From assembly GCA_937910255.1 (NCBI GenBank), contig CALEOQ010000025.1:1-5939 (forward strand): a DNA stretch of 5,939 nucleotides, in the 5' to 3' direction. The translations under genes were made by a program, and so were the position numbers. The notes beneath the pieces were generated by a model, which made no database searches, was not told where the DNA came from, and worked only from the letters and a program-made list of their open reading frames with translations. This DNA comes from an uncultured Caulobacteraceae bacterium (lineage in GTDB: Bacteria > Pseudomonadota > Alphaproteobacteria > Caulobacterales > Caulobacteraceae). Shown here piece by piece: positions 1 to 5,811 of this stretch. Positions within the stretch are counted from its first letter, which is position 1; each line of letters begins with the position of its first letter.

Positions 1-89
1 GGAAGTGGTGTGGGGTGTGTTTGTGCAAGCAGAAGACGGCAGACGAGGATACGACGTGACTGGAGTGCAGACGTGTGCTCTGCCGATAT
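1..89. other. Illumina P7/index adapter remnant plus read-end junk (not genomic)
   Basis: Positions 26-41 read CAAGCAGAAGACGGCA, the start of the Illumina P7 flow-cell oligo. The rest of P7 follows to position 50 with one T-to-G change and one inserted G. Positions 51-55 sit where the index should be. Positions 56-89 match the TruSeq index-read primer, beginning GTGACTGGAG and ending in a damaged CTCTTCCGATCT, with mismatches at 67, 82 and 88. The order P7, index, primer, insert is exactly library structure. Positions 1-25 are a G/T-rich string beyond the end of the oligo. On the minus strand they read as A/C-rich sequence, which fits noisy base calls past the template end. Genomic sequence therefore starts at about 90. 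Any open frame crossing this region is meaningless. Confidence 0.96.
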
Positions 90-1609
90 AGACCGCCGCC
101 AAGGCCGGGAAGTTTGGGGAGGCCGCCGCCGAGTCCGCCAAGGCCGGGACCGCCAGGGCCACCAAGTCCGGCGAGGCGGGCCTTGGCCTCCTCGATATCT
201 TGCGGGGTCGGGGCCTTGCCGCCGCCCATGGCCTTCATGCGAGCCATGTCCGCGCCGCCGGCGCCGCCGCCGGTGAGCATGCCCGCCATCTTGGCGAAGC
301 CCTTGCCCCCGTCGCGGCTCATCATCTTGAAGGCGTCGGCCATCTGGCGGTGCTGTTTCAGCAGCCGGTTGACCTCGGCCACCTCGACGCCGGCGCCCTT
401 GGCGATGCGCCGCTTGCGCGAGGCCTGCAGGATGTCGGGCTTCTTGCGCTCGATCTTGGTCATGGACGAGATGATCGCGGCCTGGCGGTCCAGGGTCTTG
501 TCCGAAACATTGGCCTCGGCCATCTGCTTCTTCATCTTCTGGACCCCGGGCAGGAAGCCCATCAGCCCCTCCATGCCGCCCATCTTCTTCATCTGGGCGA
601 ACTGGTCGGCCATCATGTCCAGGTCGAACTGGCCCTTGGCCAGCTTCTTGGCCATGACCTCGGCCTTGGCCTGGTCGAAGTCCTGGGCCGCCTTCTCCAC
701 CAGGGCGACCACATCGCCTTGGCCCAGGATCCGGCCGGCCACCCGGCGGGCGTCGAAGACGTCCAGGCCGTCGATCTTTTCCGAGACGCCCAGGAACTTG
801 ATGGGCAGGCCGGTGACCGCGCGCATGGAGAGCGCCGCCCCCCCGCGGCCGTCGCCGTCCGACCGGGTCAGGACCAGGCCGGTCAGCGGCAGGCGCTCGT
901 GGAAGGCGGTGGCGGTGCGCACCGCGTCCTGGCCGGTGAGCGCATCGGCCACCAGCAGGGTCTCGGACGGGCCCGCGATCTTCGCGATTTCGGCCGCCTC
1001 GGCCATCATCGCCTCGTCCAGCGTGGTGCGGCCGGCGGTGTCGAGGATCAGGACGTCATAGCCCTGCAGCTTGGCGGCCGACAGGGCGCGCCGGGCGATC
1101 TCAGGCGCCGACTGACCGGCCACGATGGGCAGGCTGTCGACGCCGGCCTGGGTCGCCAGGGTGGCCAGCTGTTCCATGGCCGCAGGTCGGCGGGTGTCCA
1201 GCGAGGCCAGCAGGACCTTCTTGCGTTCGCGGGCCAGCCGCAGGGCCAGGCGGCCGGCGGTGGTGGTCTTACCCGAGCCCTGCAGGCCGGCCATCATCAT
1301 GACGGTGGGGGGATTGAGGGAGAGGTTCAGCCCCTCGACCTCTTCGCCGCCCAGCATCTCCACCAGGCCGTCATAGGTGATCTTGATCACCTGGTCGGTG
1401 GGGCGAACCGAGCGCAGCACCTCTTCGCCCGAGGCCCGCTCCTTGGCCTTGGCGATGAATTCGCGCACCACCGGCAGGGCCACATCGGCCTCCAGCAGGG
1501 CGATGCGAACCTCGCGCAGGGCCTCGTCGATGTGCTTTTCAGACAGCACGCCGTGGCCCGACAGACGGTCGAATACCCCGGAAAGCCGTTCAGAAAGTGC
1601 GTCGAACAT
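90..1609 (-). CDS. ffh: Signal recognition particle GTPase Ffh (SRP54), C-terminus truncated by contig end
   Basis: Ffh binds signal peptides and 4.5S RNA and, with FtsY, delivers inner-membrane and secreted proteins co-translationally to SecYEG. The N domain begins MFDALSERLSGVFDRLSG. The G domain has the P-loop GLQGSGKTTT (residues 108-117), DTRRPAA (138-144), DTAGR (190-194), TRSDGDGRGGAALS (248-261; TRSD in place of TKxD), and the closing GLPIKFLGVSEK (267-278). The M domain is methionine-rich, with KKMGGMEGLMGFLPG and the RNA-binding signature SRKRRIAKGAG (397-407). The tail is a Gly/Pro/Leu-rich low-complexity segment, a common feature of alphaproteobacterial Ffh. About 506 codons are present (E. 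coli Ffh has 453). The frame runs without a stop into adapter sequence at 89, so the last few residues and the stop are missing. The ATG at 1609 gives the canonical N-terminus. No strong Shine-Dalgarno is visible, only GGGAG a few bases upstream. The gene is on the same strand as the ED operon but 221 bases downstream of it, so it is probably transcribed separately. Confidence 0.96.
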
Positions 1610-1621
1610 TCAAACTCCCAT

Positions 1622-1640
1622 GGGGTGACGACGTCACGCC
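1622..1640. promoter_or_regulatory. Palindrome in the ffh leader, possible operator
   Basis: The arms GTGACG (1625-1630) and CGTCAC (1632-1637) form a perfect 6+1+6 palindrome. After one mismatched pair (1624/1638), two further G-C pairs extend it to 1622 and 1640. Its near edge is about 15 bases upstream of the ffh ATG. The symmetry suggests a dimeric regulator site or a leader hairpin that would partly occlude ribosome entry. No regulator gene lies in the window, so the role is inference. In DNA this rich in GC, a palindrome this short can occur by chance. Confidence 0.35.
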
Positions 1641-1702
1641 CGCTTGTCTTCCGGCTCCAAGGCCCCCTGCGGACAGGAAACCATGAGCCCAAACGCGATC
1701 GA

Positions 1703-1730
1703 CCCCCGTGGACGATCACGTCGACGGGGG
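1703..1730. terminator. Strong imperfect inverted repeat between eda and ffh, possible terminator
   Basis: CCCCCGT (1703-1709) pairs with ACGGGGG (1724-1730). After a G/G mismatch, GACG (1711-1714) pairs with CGTC (1719-1722) around an ATCA loop. This gives an 11-pair GC-rich stem with one internal mismatch. It lies about 100 bases past the eda stop and about 95 bases before ffh, where an operon end or leader structure would be expected. Neither strand has a clear U-tract after the stem, so it is not a textbook intrinsic terminator. A Rho-dependent or RNA-stabilising hairpin, or a protein site, is equally possible. Confidence 0.4.
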
Positions 1731-1794
1731 GCCTCGCCGCCCTCGTCCCATATGGTGATGGGGGTCGTGGCGGGGGAGGGCGCTGACCGAGGTT

Positions 1795-1820
1795 GCGCCG
1801 GAAGGGCGCGCTTATGCGCC
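1795..1820. repeat. Three-arm GGCGC/GCGCC inverted repeat just after eda
   Basis: GCGCC (1795-1799), GGCGC (1805-1809) and GCGCC (1816-1820) lie in a row. The central arm can pair with either neighbour, giving two mutually exclusive hairpins with 5- or 6-base loops. The block begins about 10 bases after the eda stop. A 3'-end hairpin that stabilises or ends the operon mRNA is plausible. There is no U-tract, and short GC arms are common in this base composition. Confidence 0.3.
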
Positions 1821-1830
1821 TGTGGATGGT

Positions 1831-2484
1831 TCAGGTCAAGATCGCGGGGGCTGGCCTGGCCCGGGGCAGGGCCGCGGCCGCCCGGGCCAGCTCGGTGATC
1901 TGGTCCCAGTCGCCGGCCGCCACGGCGTCGCGCGGCGCCACCCAGGAGCCGCCGATACAGGCCACATTCGGCTCCTTCAGATAGTCCGGCGCCTTGGCGG
2001 CATCGATGCCGCCGGTGGGGCAGAAGACCGCCTGGGGGAAGGGGCTGGCCAGGGCCTTCAGCAGGCCGACCCCGCCGACCACGCTGGCCGGGAACAGCTT
2101 GAAGGCGGTGAAGCCGTGATCGAGGCCGGCCATCAGCTCGGTGGCCGTGGCGATCCCCGGCAACAGGGGGACCGGCCCCTCGATCCGCTCGCCGGCGATC
2201 AGGCCGGGGCTGACGGCGAAGCGGGCGCCGGCGTCAGCCACCGCCTGCCGGGCCGACGCCGAGGTGACGGTGCCCGCCCCGACCACGGCGTCCTCGACCT
2301 CGCCCGCGATAGCGCGGATGGCGTCAAGGGCGGCTGGCGTGCGCAGGGTGACCTCAAGGGCGAACAGGCCGCCCCGGGTCAGGGCGCGGGCCAGGGGGAC
2401 GGCGTCGGCGGCGTCCTCGATGATCAGTACCGGCACCACCGGGGCCAGGGCCAGGATGTGGTCCACCGTCATGGGCAGGGTCAC
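1831..2484 (-). CDS. eda: KDPG aldolase (2-keto-3-deoxy-6-phosphogluconate aldolase), class I
   Basis: Eda cleaves 2-keto-3-deoxy-6-phosphogluconate to pyruvate and glyceraldehyde-3-phosphate, the last step of the ED pathway, in the cytoplasm. The 217 residues match the usual length of this TIM-barrel family. Visible motifs are EVTLRT with the general acid/base Glu44 and phosphate-binding Arg48, GAGTV (69-73), PG (109-110), FKLFPAS with the Schiff-base Lys129, CPTGGI (155-160) and GGSWVAP (178-184). All expected catalytic residues are present. I chose the GTG at 2484. Its GTGA overlap with the glk stop and a GGAAGG Shine-Dalgarno at 2494-2499 (9-base spacing) support it. An in-frame ATG at 2472 (codon 5) is the alternative and lacks a clear ribosome site. 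The C-terminal tail is Ala/Pro/Arg-rich and probably disordered. Eda is the last gene of the coupled pgl-edd-glk-eda series. HMG/KHG-type aldolases share the fold, but the operon context makes KDPG the likely substrate. Confidence 0.95.
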   Translation of the reverse strand: MTLPMTVDHILALAPVVPVLIIEDAADAVPLARALTRGGLFALEVTLRTPAALDAIRAIAGEVEDAVVGAGTVTSASARQAVADAGARFAVSPGLIAGERIEGPVPLLPGIATATELMAGLDHGFTAFKLFPASVVGGVGLLKALASPFPQAVFCPTGGIDAAKAPDYLKEPNVACIGGSWVAPRDAVAAGDWDQITELARAAAALPRARPAPAILT

Positions 2485-3455
2485 AGTCGCACGCCTTCCA
2501 GCTGGGCCAGTTCCCGGCTGCAGCCCACCAGAGCCGCATAGGGATGGGTGATCAGATAGGTGGGAATCTCGCGCACATAGTCGGTCAGTCGCCCCTTGGC
2601 TTCGAACCGGTCGCGGAAGCCGCCGGACATCAGGCGCTCGCCCATGCGCGGGGCGATGCCGCCGCTGACATAGACCCCGCCCCGGGCGCCGTGGGTCAGG
2701 GCCAGATCCCCGGCCACCCCGCCGAGGATGGCGCAGAACCGGTCCAGCACCTCGCCGGCCACGGGATCGCCGGCGTCGGCGGCCTCGACGACGGCGCGCT
2801 CATGGGTCAGGTCCGGCGTGCGGCCGGCCATGTCCTCCAGCGCCAGATAGAGGTCGAAGAGCCCCTGGCCCGACAGGACCCGCTCCACCGACACCCGGCC
2901 ATAGAGCCCCATCAGCCTGCGCCACAGCGCGACCTCGACCTCGTCATGGGGCGCGAAGCCGGCATGGCCGCCTTCGGTGGCCACGGCGATGTCCACATGC
3001 TGCGAGCGGGCCACGGCGCCCACCCCAAAGCCCGTGCCGGCCCCCAGCACCACGATGGGGCAGGTGGCGGCGCCACGCACCTCAGGCCCGATGCGGCGCA
3101 GGTCGGTAGGCGCCAGGACCGGGGTGGCCATGGCCTGGGCGGCGAAGTCGTTGATCAGCTTGATGGCGTCGAAGCCGAAGCTGGCGATCAGGTCGATCTC
3201 CGACACCCGCCAGTCGAGATTGGTGAACTCGATCTCGCCGTCCACCACCGGTCCCGCCACCGCGATCACCGCCTTGGCCGGGCGTTTCTTGCCGGCGGTC
3301 TCCTCAAGGTACTCGGCGATGATCTCGTCCAGGGCCCCGTAGTCGGCGCACAGATAGACCTTGGTGTTGCGCAGATGGCCCTCGCCATCGACCAGGGAGA
3401 ACCGGGCGTTGGTGCCGCCCACATCCCCCACCAGGCCGGCATAGATCACGCCCAT
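2481..3455 (-). CDS. glk: Glucokinase (Glk family, ATP-dependent)
   Basis: Glk phosphorylates cytosolic glucose to glucose-6-phosphate, feeding the ED pathway encoded around it. The 324 residues compare with 321 in E. coli Glk. Motifs in order are the phosphate-binding GDVGGTNARF (10-19), NLDWR (79-83), LINDFAA with the catalytic base Asp103, the second phosphate loop GAGTGFGVG (138-146), the glucose-binding EGGH (161-164), SVERVLSG with Glu191, and YVSGGI (262-267). This is the hexokinase/Hsp70/actin-type Glk family (PF02685). The zinc-motif cysteines of ROK sugar kinases are not visible. The ATG at 3455 overlaps the edd stop by one base (TGATG), and GAGG at 3463-3466 lies 7 bases upstream. 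Its own stop overlaps the eda GTG. Coupled translation with edd and eda is likely, and no separate promoter is evident. Confidence 0.96.
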   Translation of the reverse strand: MGVIYAGLVGDVGGTNARFSLVDGEGHLRNTKVYLCADYGALDEIIAEYLEETAGKKRPAKAVIAVAGPVVDGEIEFTNLDWRVSEIDLIASFGFDAIKLINDFAAQAMATPVLAPTDLRRIGPEVRGAATCPIVVLGAGTGFGVGAVARSQHVDIAVATEGGHAGFAPHDEVEVALWRRLMGLYGRVSVERVLSGQGLFDLYLALEDMAGRTPDLTHERAVVEAADAGDPVAGEVLDRFCAILGGVAGDLALTHGARGGVYVSGGIAPRMGERLMSGGFRDRFEAKGRLTDYVREIPTYLITHPYAALVGCSRELAQLEGVRL

Positions 3456-5275
3456 CAGGCCACCTCTTCAAACAACACCGAGGCGCCGGCTTCGGCCGGG
3501 CCGGCCACGCGACGCATCCAGCCAAACAGTTCACGCCCAAAACCGGTCTGGCGCTCGCACGACCGGGCGGGCTCGCGCGCCGCCAGCTCGGCCGCATCGA
3601 CCTTGATCTCCAGCCGGCCGTTGCGGGCGTCCACCAGGATCAGGTCCCCGTCCCGCACCCGGGAGAGCGGCCCGCCGTCAGCGGCCTCCGGCGTCACATG
3701 GATGGCGGCCGGCACCTTGCCCGAGGCCCCCGACATGCGTCCGTCGGTGACCAGGGCCACCTTCAGCCCCCGGTCCAGCAGGACGCCGAGGGTCGGGGTC
3801 AGGCTGTGCAGCTCGGGCATGCCATTGGCCTTGGGGCCCTGGAAGCGCACCACGGCGACGAAGTCCTGCGTCAGCTCGCCCCGGCGGAAGGCCTCCAGCA
3901 GGGCGTCCTGGTCGTCGAACACCCTGGCCGGCGCCTCGATGGTGTGATGCTCGACCTTGACCGCCGAGGTCTTCATCACCGCCCGCCCGAGGCCCCCGGC
4001 CATCAGGCGCAGGCCGCCCTCGGCCTGGAAGGGGTCGCTCACCGGCCGCAGGATGTCGAGGTTGAGGGAGGCCTCCGGGCCTTCCCGCCACACCAGGTGG
4101 CCATCCTCCAGGAAGGGCTCGCGCTGATAGGCCCGCAGGCCGCCCCCGGCCACGGTGACCACGTCCTCGTGGGCGAGGCCGGCGTCCAGCAGCTGGCGGA
4201 TGACGAAGGCCATGCCGCCGGCCGCCTGGAAGGCGTTCACGTCCTCGGACCCATTGGGATAGACCCGGGCGATCAGCGGAACCACCCGCGAGATGTCGTC
4301 GAAGTCCGACCAGGTCAGGATGATCCCCGCCGCCCGGGCGATGGCCACCATATGCAGGGTGTGGTTGGTGGAGCCGCCGGTGGCCATCAGGCCGACCATG
4401 GCGTTGACCAGGCTCTTTTCGTCCACCACCCGGGCCATGGGCGTATAGGCCTCACCCCCGGCGATGATCTCCACCGCCCGCTGGGCCGCGGCCGTCGTCA
4501 GGGCGTCGCGCAAGGGGGTGTTGGGATGGACGAAGGCCGCGCCCGGCAGGTGCAGGCCGGTCATCTCCATCATCATCTGGTTGGTGTTGGCCGTGCCGTA
4601 GAAGGTGCAGGTGCCCGGCCCGTGATAGGACTTCATCTCGGAGTCCAGCAGCTCCTCGCGGCCGATCTTGCCCTCGGCGTAGAGGCCGCGCACCCGGGCC
4701 TTCTCGGCGTTGGAGAGACCCGAGGTCATCGGCCCCCCGGGGACGAAGATCATCGGCAGGTGGCCGAAGGCCAGGGCGCCGATGGTCAGGCCCGGCACGA
4801 TCTTGTCGCAGATCCCCAGCATCAGGCCGGCGTCAAAGGCGTCGTGGGTCAGGGCGATCCCCGTCGCCATGGCGATCACGTCGCGGGAAAACAGCGACAG
4901 CTCCATGCCCGGCCGGCCCTGGGTCACCCCATCGCACATGGCCGGCACGCCGCCGGCCACCTGGGCGGTGGCGCCCACGGCTTCGGCGGCGGCGCGGATC
5001 ACATCGGGAAACCGCTCATAGGGCTGATGGGCCGAGAGCATGTCGTTATAGGCGGTCACGATCCCCAGGTTCGGGGCCATGGGGTTGCGCATGCGGGTCT
5101 TGTCGTCGTCCGGCATGGCGGCGAAGGCGTGGGCGAAGTTGGCGCAGGACAGCTTGGCCCGGCCAGGCCCCGACCGGCTGGCCGCGTCGATCTGCGCCAG
5201 ATAGGCGGCTCGGCTGTCCTGGCTGCGGGCGATGATCCGCGCGGTGACCTCGGCGACGACCGGATGCATGGGCAT
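3455..5275 (-). CDS. edd: 6-phosphogluconate dehydratase, Fe-S enzyme of the IlvD/Edd family
   Basis: Edd dehydrates 6-phosphogluconate to KDPG, the committing step of the ED pathway. The 606 residues match the family (E. coli Edd has 603). The three cysteines expected to hold the iron-sulfur cluster are present: Cys114 in MCDGVTQG, Cys156 in GICDKIVPG and Cys223 in GTCTFYGTANTNQ. Other family blocks are AYNDMLSAHQPYERFP (75-90), ATGGSTNHT (298-306), GRAVMKTSAVK (430-440), GPKANGMPELH (480-490) and TDGRMSGASGK (510-520). HAPGTCTFYG-type sequence and length favour Edd over dihydroxyacid dehydratase (IlvD), and pgl, glk and eda as neighbours confirm it. The ATG at 5275 has AAGGGA at 5282-5287, 6 bases upstream. 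A second ATG two codons in (5269) is possible. The Shine-Dalgarno overlaps the pgl stop, so termination and re-initiation are linked. Confidence 0.97.
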   Translation of the reverse strand: MPMHPVVAEVTARIIARSQDSRAAYLAQIDAASRSGPGRAKLSCANFAHAFAAMPDDDKTRMRNPMAPNLGIVTAYNDMLSAHQPYERFPDVIRAAAEAVGATAQVAGGVPAMCDGVTQGRPGMELSLFSRDVIAMATGIALTHDAFDAGLMLGICDKIVPGLTIGALAFGHLPMIFVPGGPMTSGLSNAEKARVRGLYAEGKIGREELLDSEMKSYHGPGTCTFYGTANTNQMMMEMTGLHLPGAAFVHPNTPLRDALTTAAAQRAVEIIAGGEAYTPMARVVDEKSLVNAMVGLMATGGSTNHTLHMVAIARAAGIILTWSDFDDISRVVPLIARVYPNGSEDVNAFQAAGGMAFVIRQLLDAGLAHEDVVTVAGGGLRAYQREPFLEDGHLVWREGPEASLNLDILRPVSDPFQAEGGLRLMAGGLGRAVMKTSAVKVEHHTIEAPARVFDDQDALLEAFRRGELTQDFVAVVRFQGPKANGMPELHSLTPTLGVLLDRGLKVALVTDGRMSGASGKVPAAIHVTPEAADGGPLSRVRDGDLILVDARNGRLEIKVDAAELAAREPARSCERQTGFGRELFGWMRRVAGPAEAGASVLFEEVA

Positions 5276-5281
5276 GTGCGT

Positions 5282-5287
5282 TCCCTT
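5282..5287 (-). promoter_or_regulatory. edd ribosome binding site overlapping the pgl stop
   Basis: On the minus strand the sequence TGAAGGGA joins the pgl stop TGA (5289-5287) to the AAGGGA Shine-Dalgarno (5287-5282). The edd ATG follows after 6 bases. A ribosome finishing pgl sits on the edd ribosome site, which supports coupling of the two genes and the choice of the ATG at 5275. Confidence 0.7.
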
Positions 5288-5655
5288 CAGGGCGTCCAGA
5301 GAACCCGCACGGGAACCCTGCTCTGGGTCAAGAGCGCGCCGACCGGCAGATCGGCTCCGGCCAAGGCCCGCTCAATCACCCGGCGCTTCTCGGGACCGGC
5401 GACCAGGATGATGATGGCTTGCGAGTGTAACAACGCCGCCAGCGTCAGGGTGATCCGCGGCCGGGGCGGATCGCCGATCGCCTGATCGAAACCCAGGCAG
5501 AAGCGCGCGCCGTCGGCCGCCATGGCGGCCTCAAGCCCGGTCGCGCCGGGGATCAGCGAGGCCACATGGCCGTCCGGCCCCATGCCCAGCAGCGTCATGT
5601 CGAAGGGCGCCAGGGCGGCGACCTCTGGCTCGGCCCGTTCGGCGGCGGCGGCGGC
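5287..5655 (-). CDS. pgl: 6-phosphogluconolactonase, C-terminal part only (5' end lost at a misjoin)
   Basis: Pgl hydrolyses 6-phosphogluconolactone to 6-phosphogluconate in the cytoplasm, supplying Edd. About 120 C-terminal residues are visible, roughly half of the usual ~230-250. Motifs are FDMTLLGMGPDGHVASLIPG (the GMGxDGH active-site loop), PRPRITLTLAALL, GPEKRRVIERAL, and the terminal PVGALLTQSRVPVRVLW. These are characteristic of the NagB/RpiA-type DevB/SOL lactonase family. The reading frame stays open upstream to 5853, but that part does not resemble Pgl. The plus strand there encodes a PheT segment instead, so the Pgl sequence ends somewhere in 5631-5658. The start codon, operon promoter and the expected upstream zwf are not present. 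The gene stops 11 bases before edd. Confidence 0.92.
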   Translation of the reverse strand, partial: AAAAAERAEPEVAALAPFDMTLLGMGPDGHVASLIPGATGLEAAMAADGARFCLGFDQAIGDPPRPRITLTLAALLHSQAIIILVAGPEKRRVIERALAGADLPVGALLTQSRVPVRVLWTP

Positions 5656-5811
5656 GCGCTGATGATCGCCAACCCGATTTCGGCCGACCTGGACTGCATG
5701 CGCCCCTCGGCCCTGCCCAATCTGATCGAGGCGGCCGGCCGCAACGCCCGCAAGGGCTTCGCCGACGGCGCCCTGTTCGAGACCTGCCCGACCCAACCGG
5801 CCGACACCCCA
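5650..5811 (+). CDS. pheT: Internal fragment of phenylalanyl-tRNA synthetase beta subunit, chimeric join
   Basis: The plus-strand frame through the ATG at 5662 reads GGALMIANPISADLDCMRPS, then LPNLIEAAGRNARKGFAD and GALFET. This matches the PheT segment (E. coli version NPISVEMSNMRLSLWTGL, then FESG) in the B3/B4-to-catalytic-like region of the beta chain, around residue 500 of about 800. The alpha2-beta2 enzyme charges tRNA-Phe and has no link to ED metabolism. Only about 50 codons are present, with neither start nor stop. One or more changes (for example Cys where family members have Gly after FET) suggest base-call errors. The fragment lies opposite and directly against pgl at a GGC-repeat run. 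It is most simply an assembly misjoin rather than a real gene arrangement. Confidence 0.8.

Larger units (their letters stand above)
1610..1830. other. Intergenic region between eda and ffh
   Basis: This gap between the eda stop and the ffh start holds no open frame with recognisable protein features. I looked for a 4.5S SRP RNA, which would fit beside ffh, but the conserved apical element (CAGG-CCGGAAGG-AGCAG type) is absent. It should contain the ffh promoter and the end of the ED operon transcript, but I cannot identify a convincing -35/-10 pair. Three inverted repeats are the visible structure and are listed separately. Confidence 0.6.

Noticed and set aside
10..276. Plus-strand open frame starting in the first bases
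   Set aside because: It is translated from adapter sequence and then the antisense of the Ffh tail.
1387..1719. Minus-strand 110-codon frame overlapping the ffh start
   Set aside because: It lies in another frame over the ffh N-terminal codons and gives an Arg/Cys/Pro-rich product. The real Ffh frame starts at 1609.
200..1786. Long plus-strand open frame (528 codons) opposite ffh
   Set aside because: Its Gly/His/Gln/Leu-rich product has no family features and is the antisense shadow of the ffh codons. High GC removes stop codons.
1610..1830. Possible 4.5S SRP RNA beside ffh
   Set aside because: A GCCGGAAGG string (1797-1805) recalls the SRP RNA loop, but the flanking conserved bases and long helix are missing.
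2544..3947. Plus-strand open frame of 467 codons opposite glk and edd
   Set aside because: It crosses the glk/edd boundary in antisense and has no recognisable domain.
3698..5485. Plus-strand open frame of 595 codons opposite edd and pgl
   Set aside because: Antisense shadow of edd with biased Gly/His/Gln composition. The opposite strand carries all Edd motifs.
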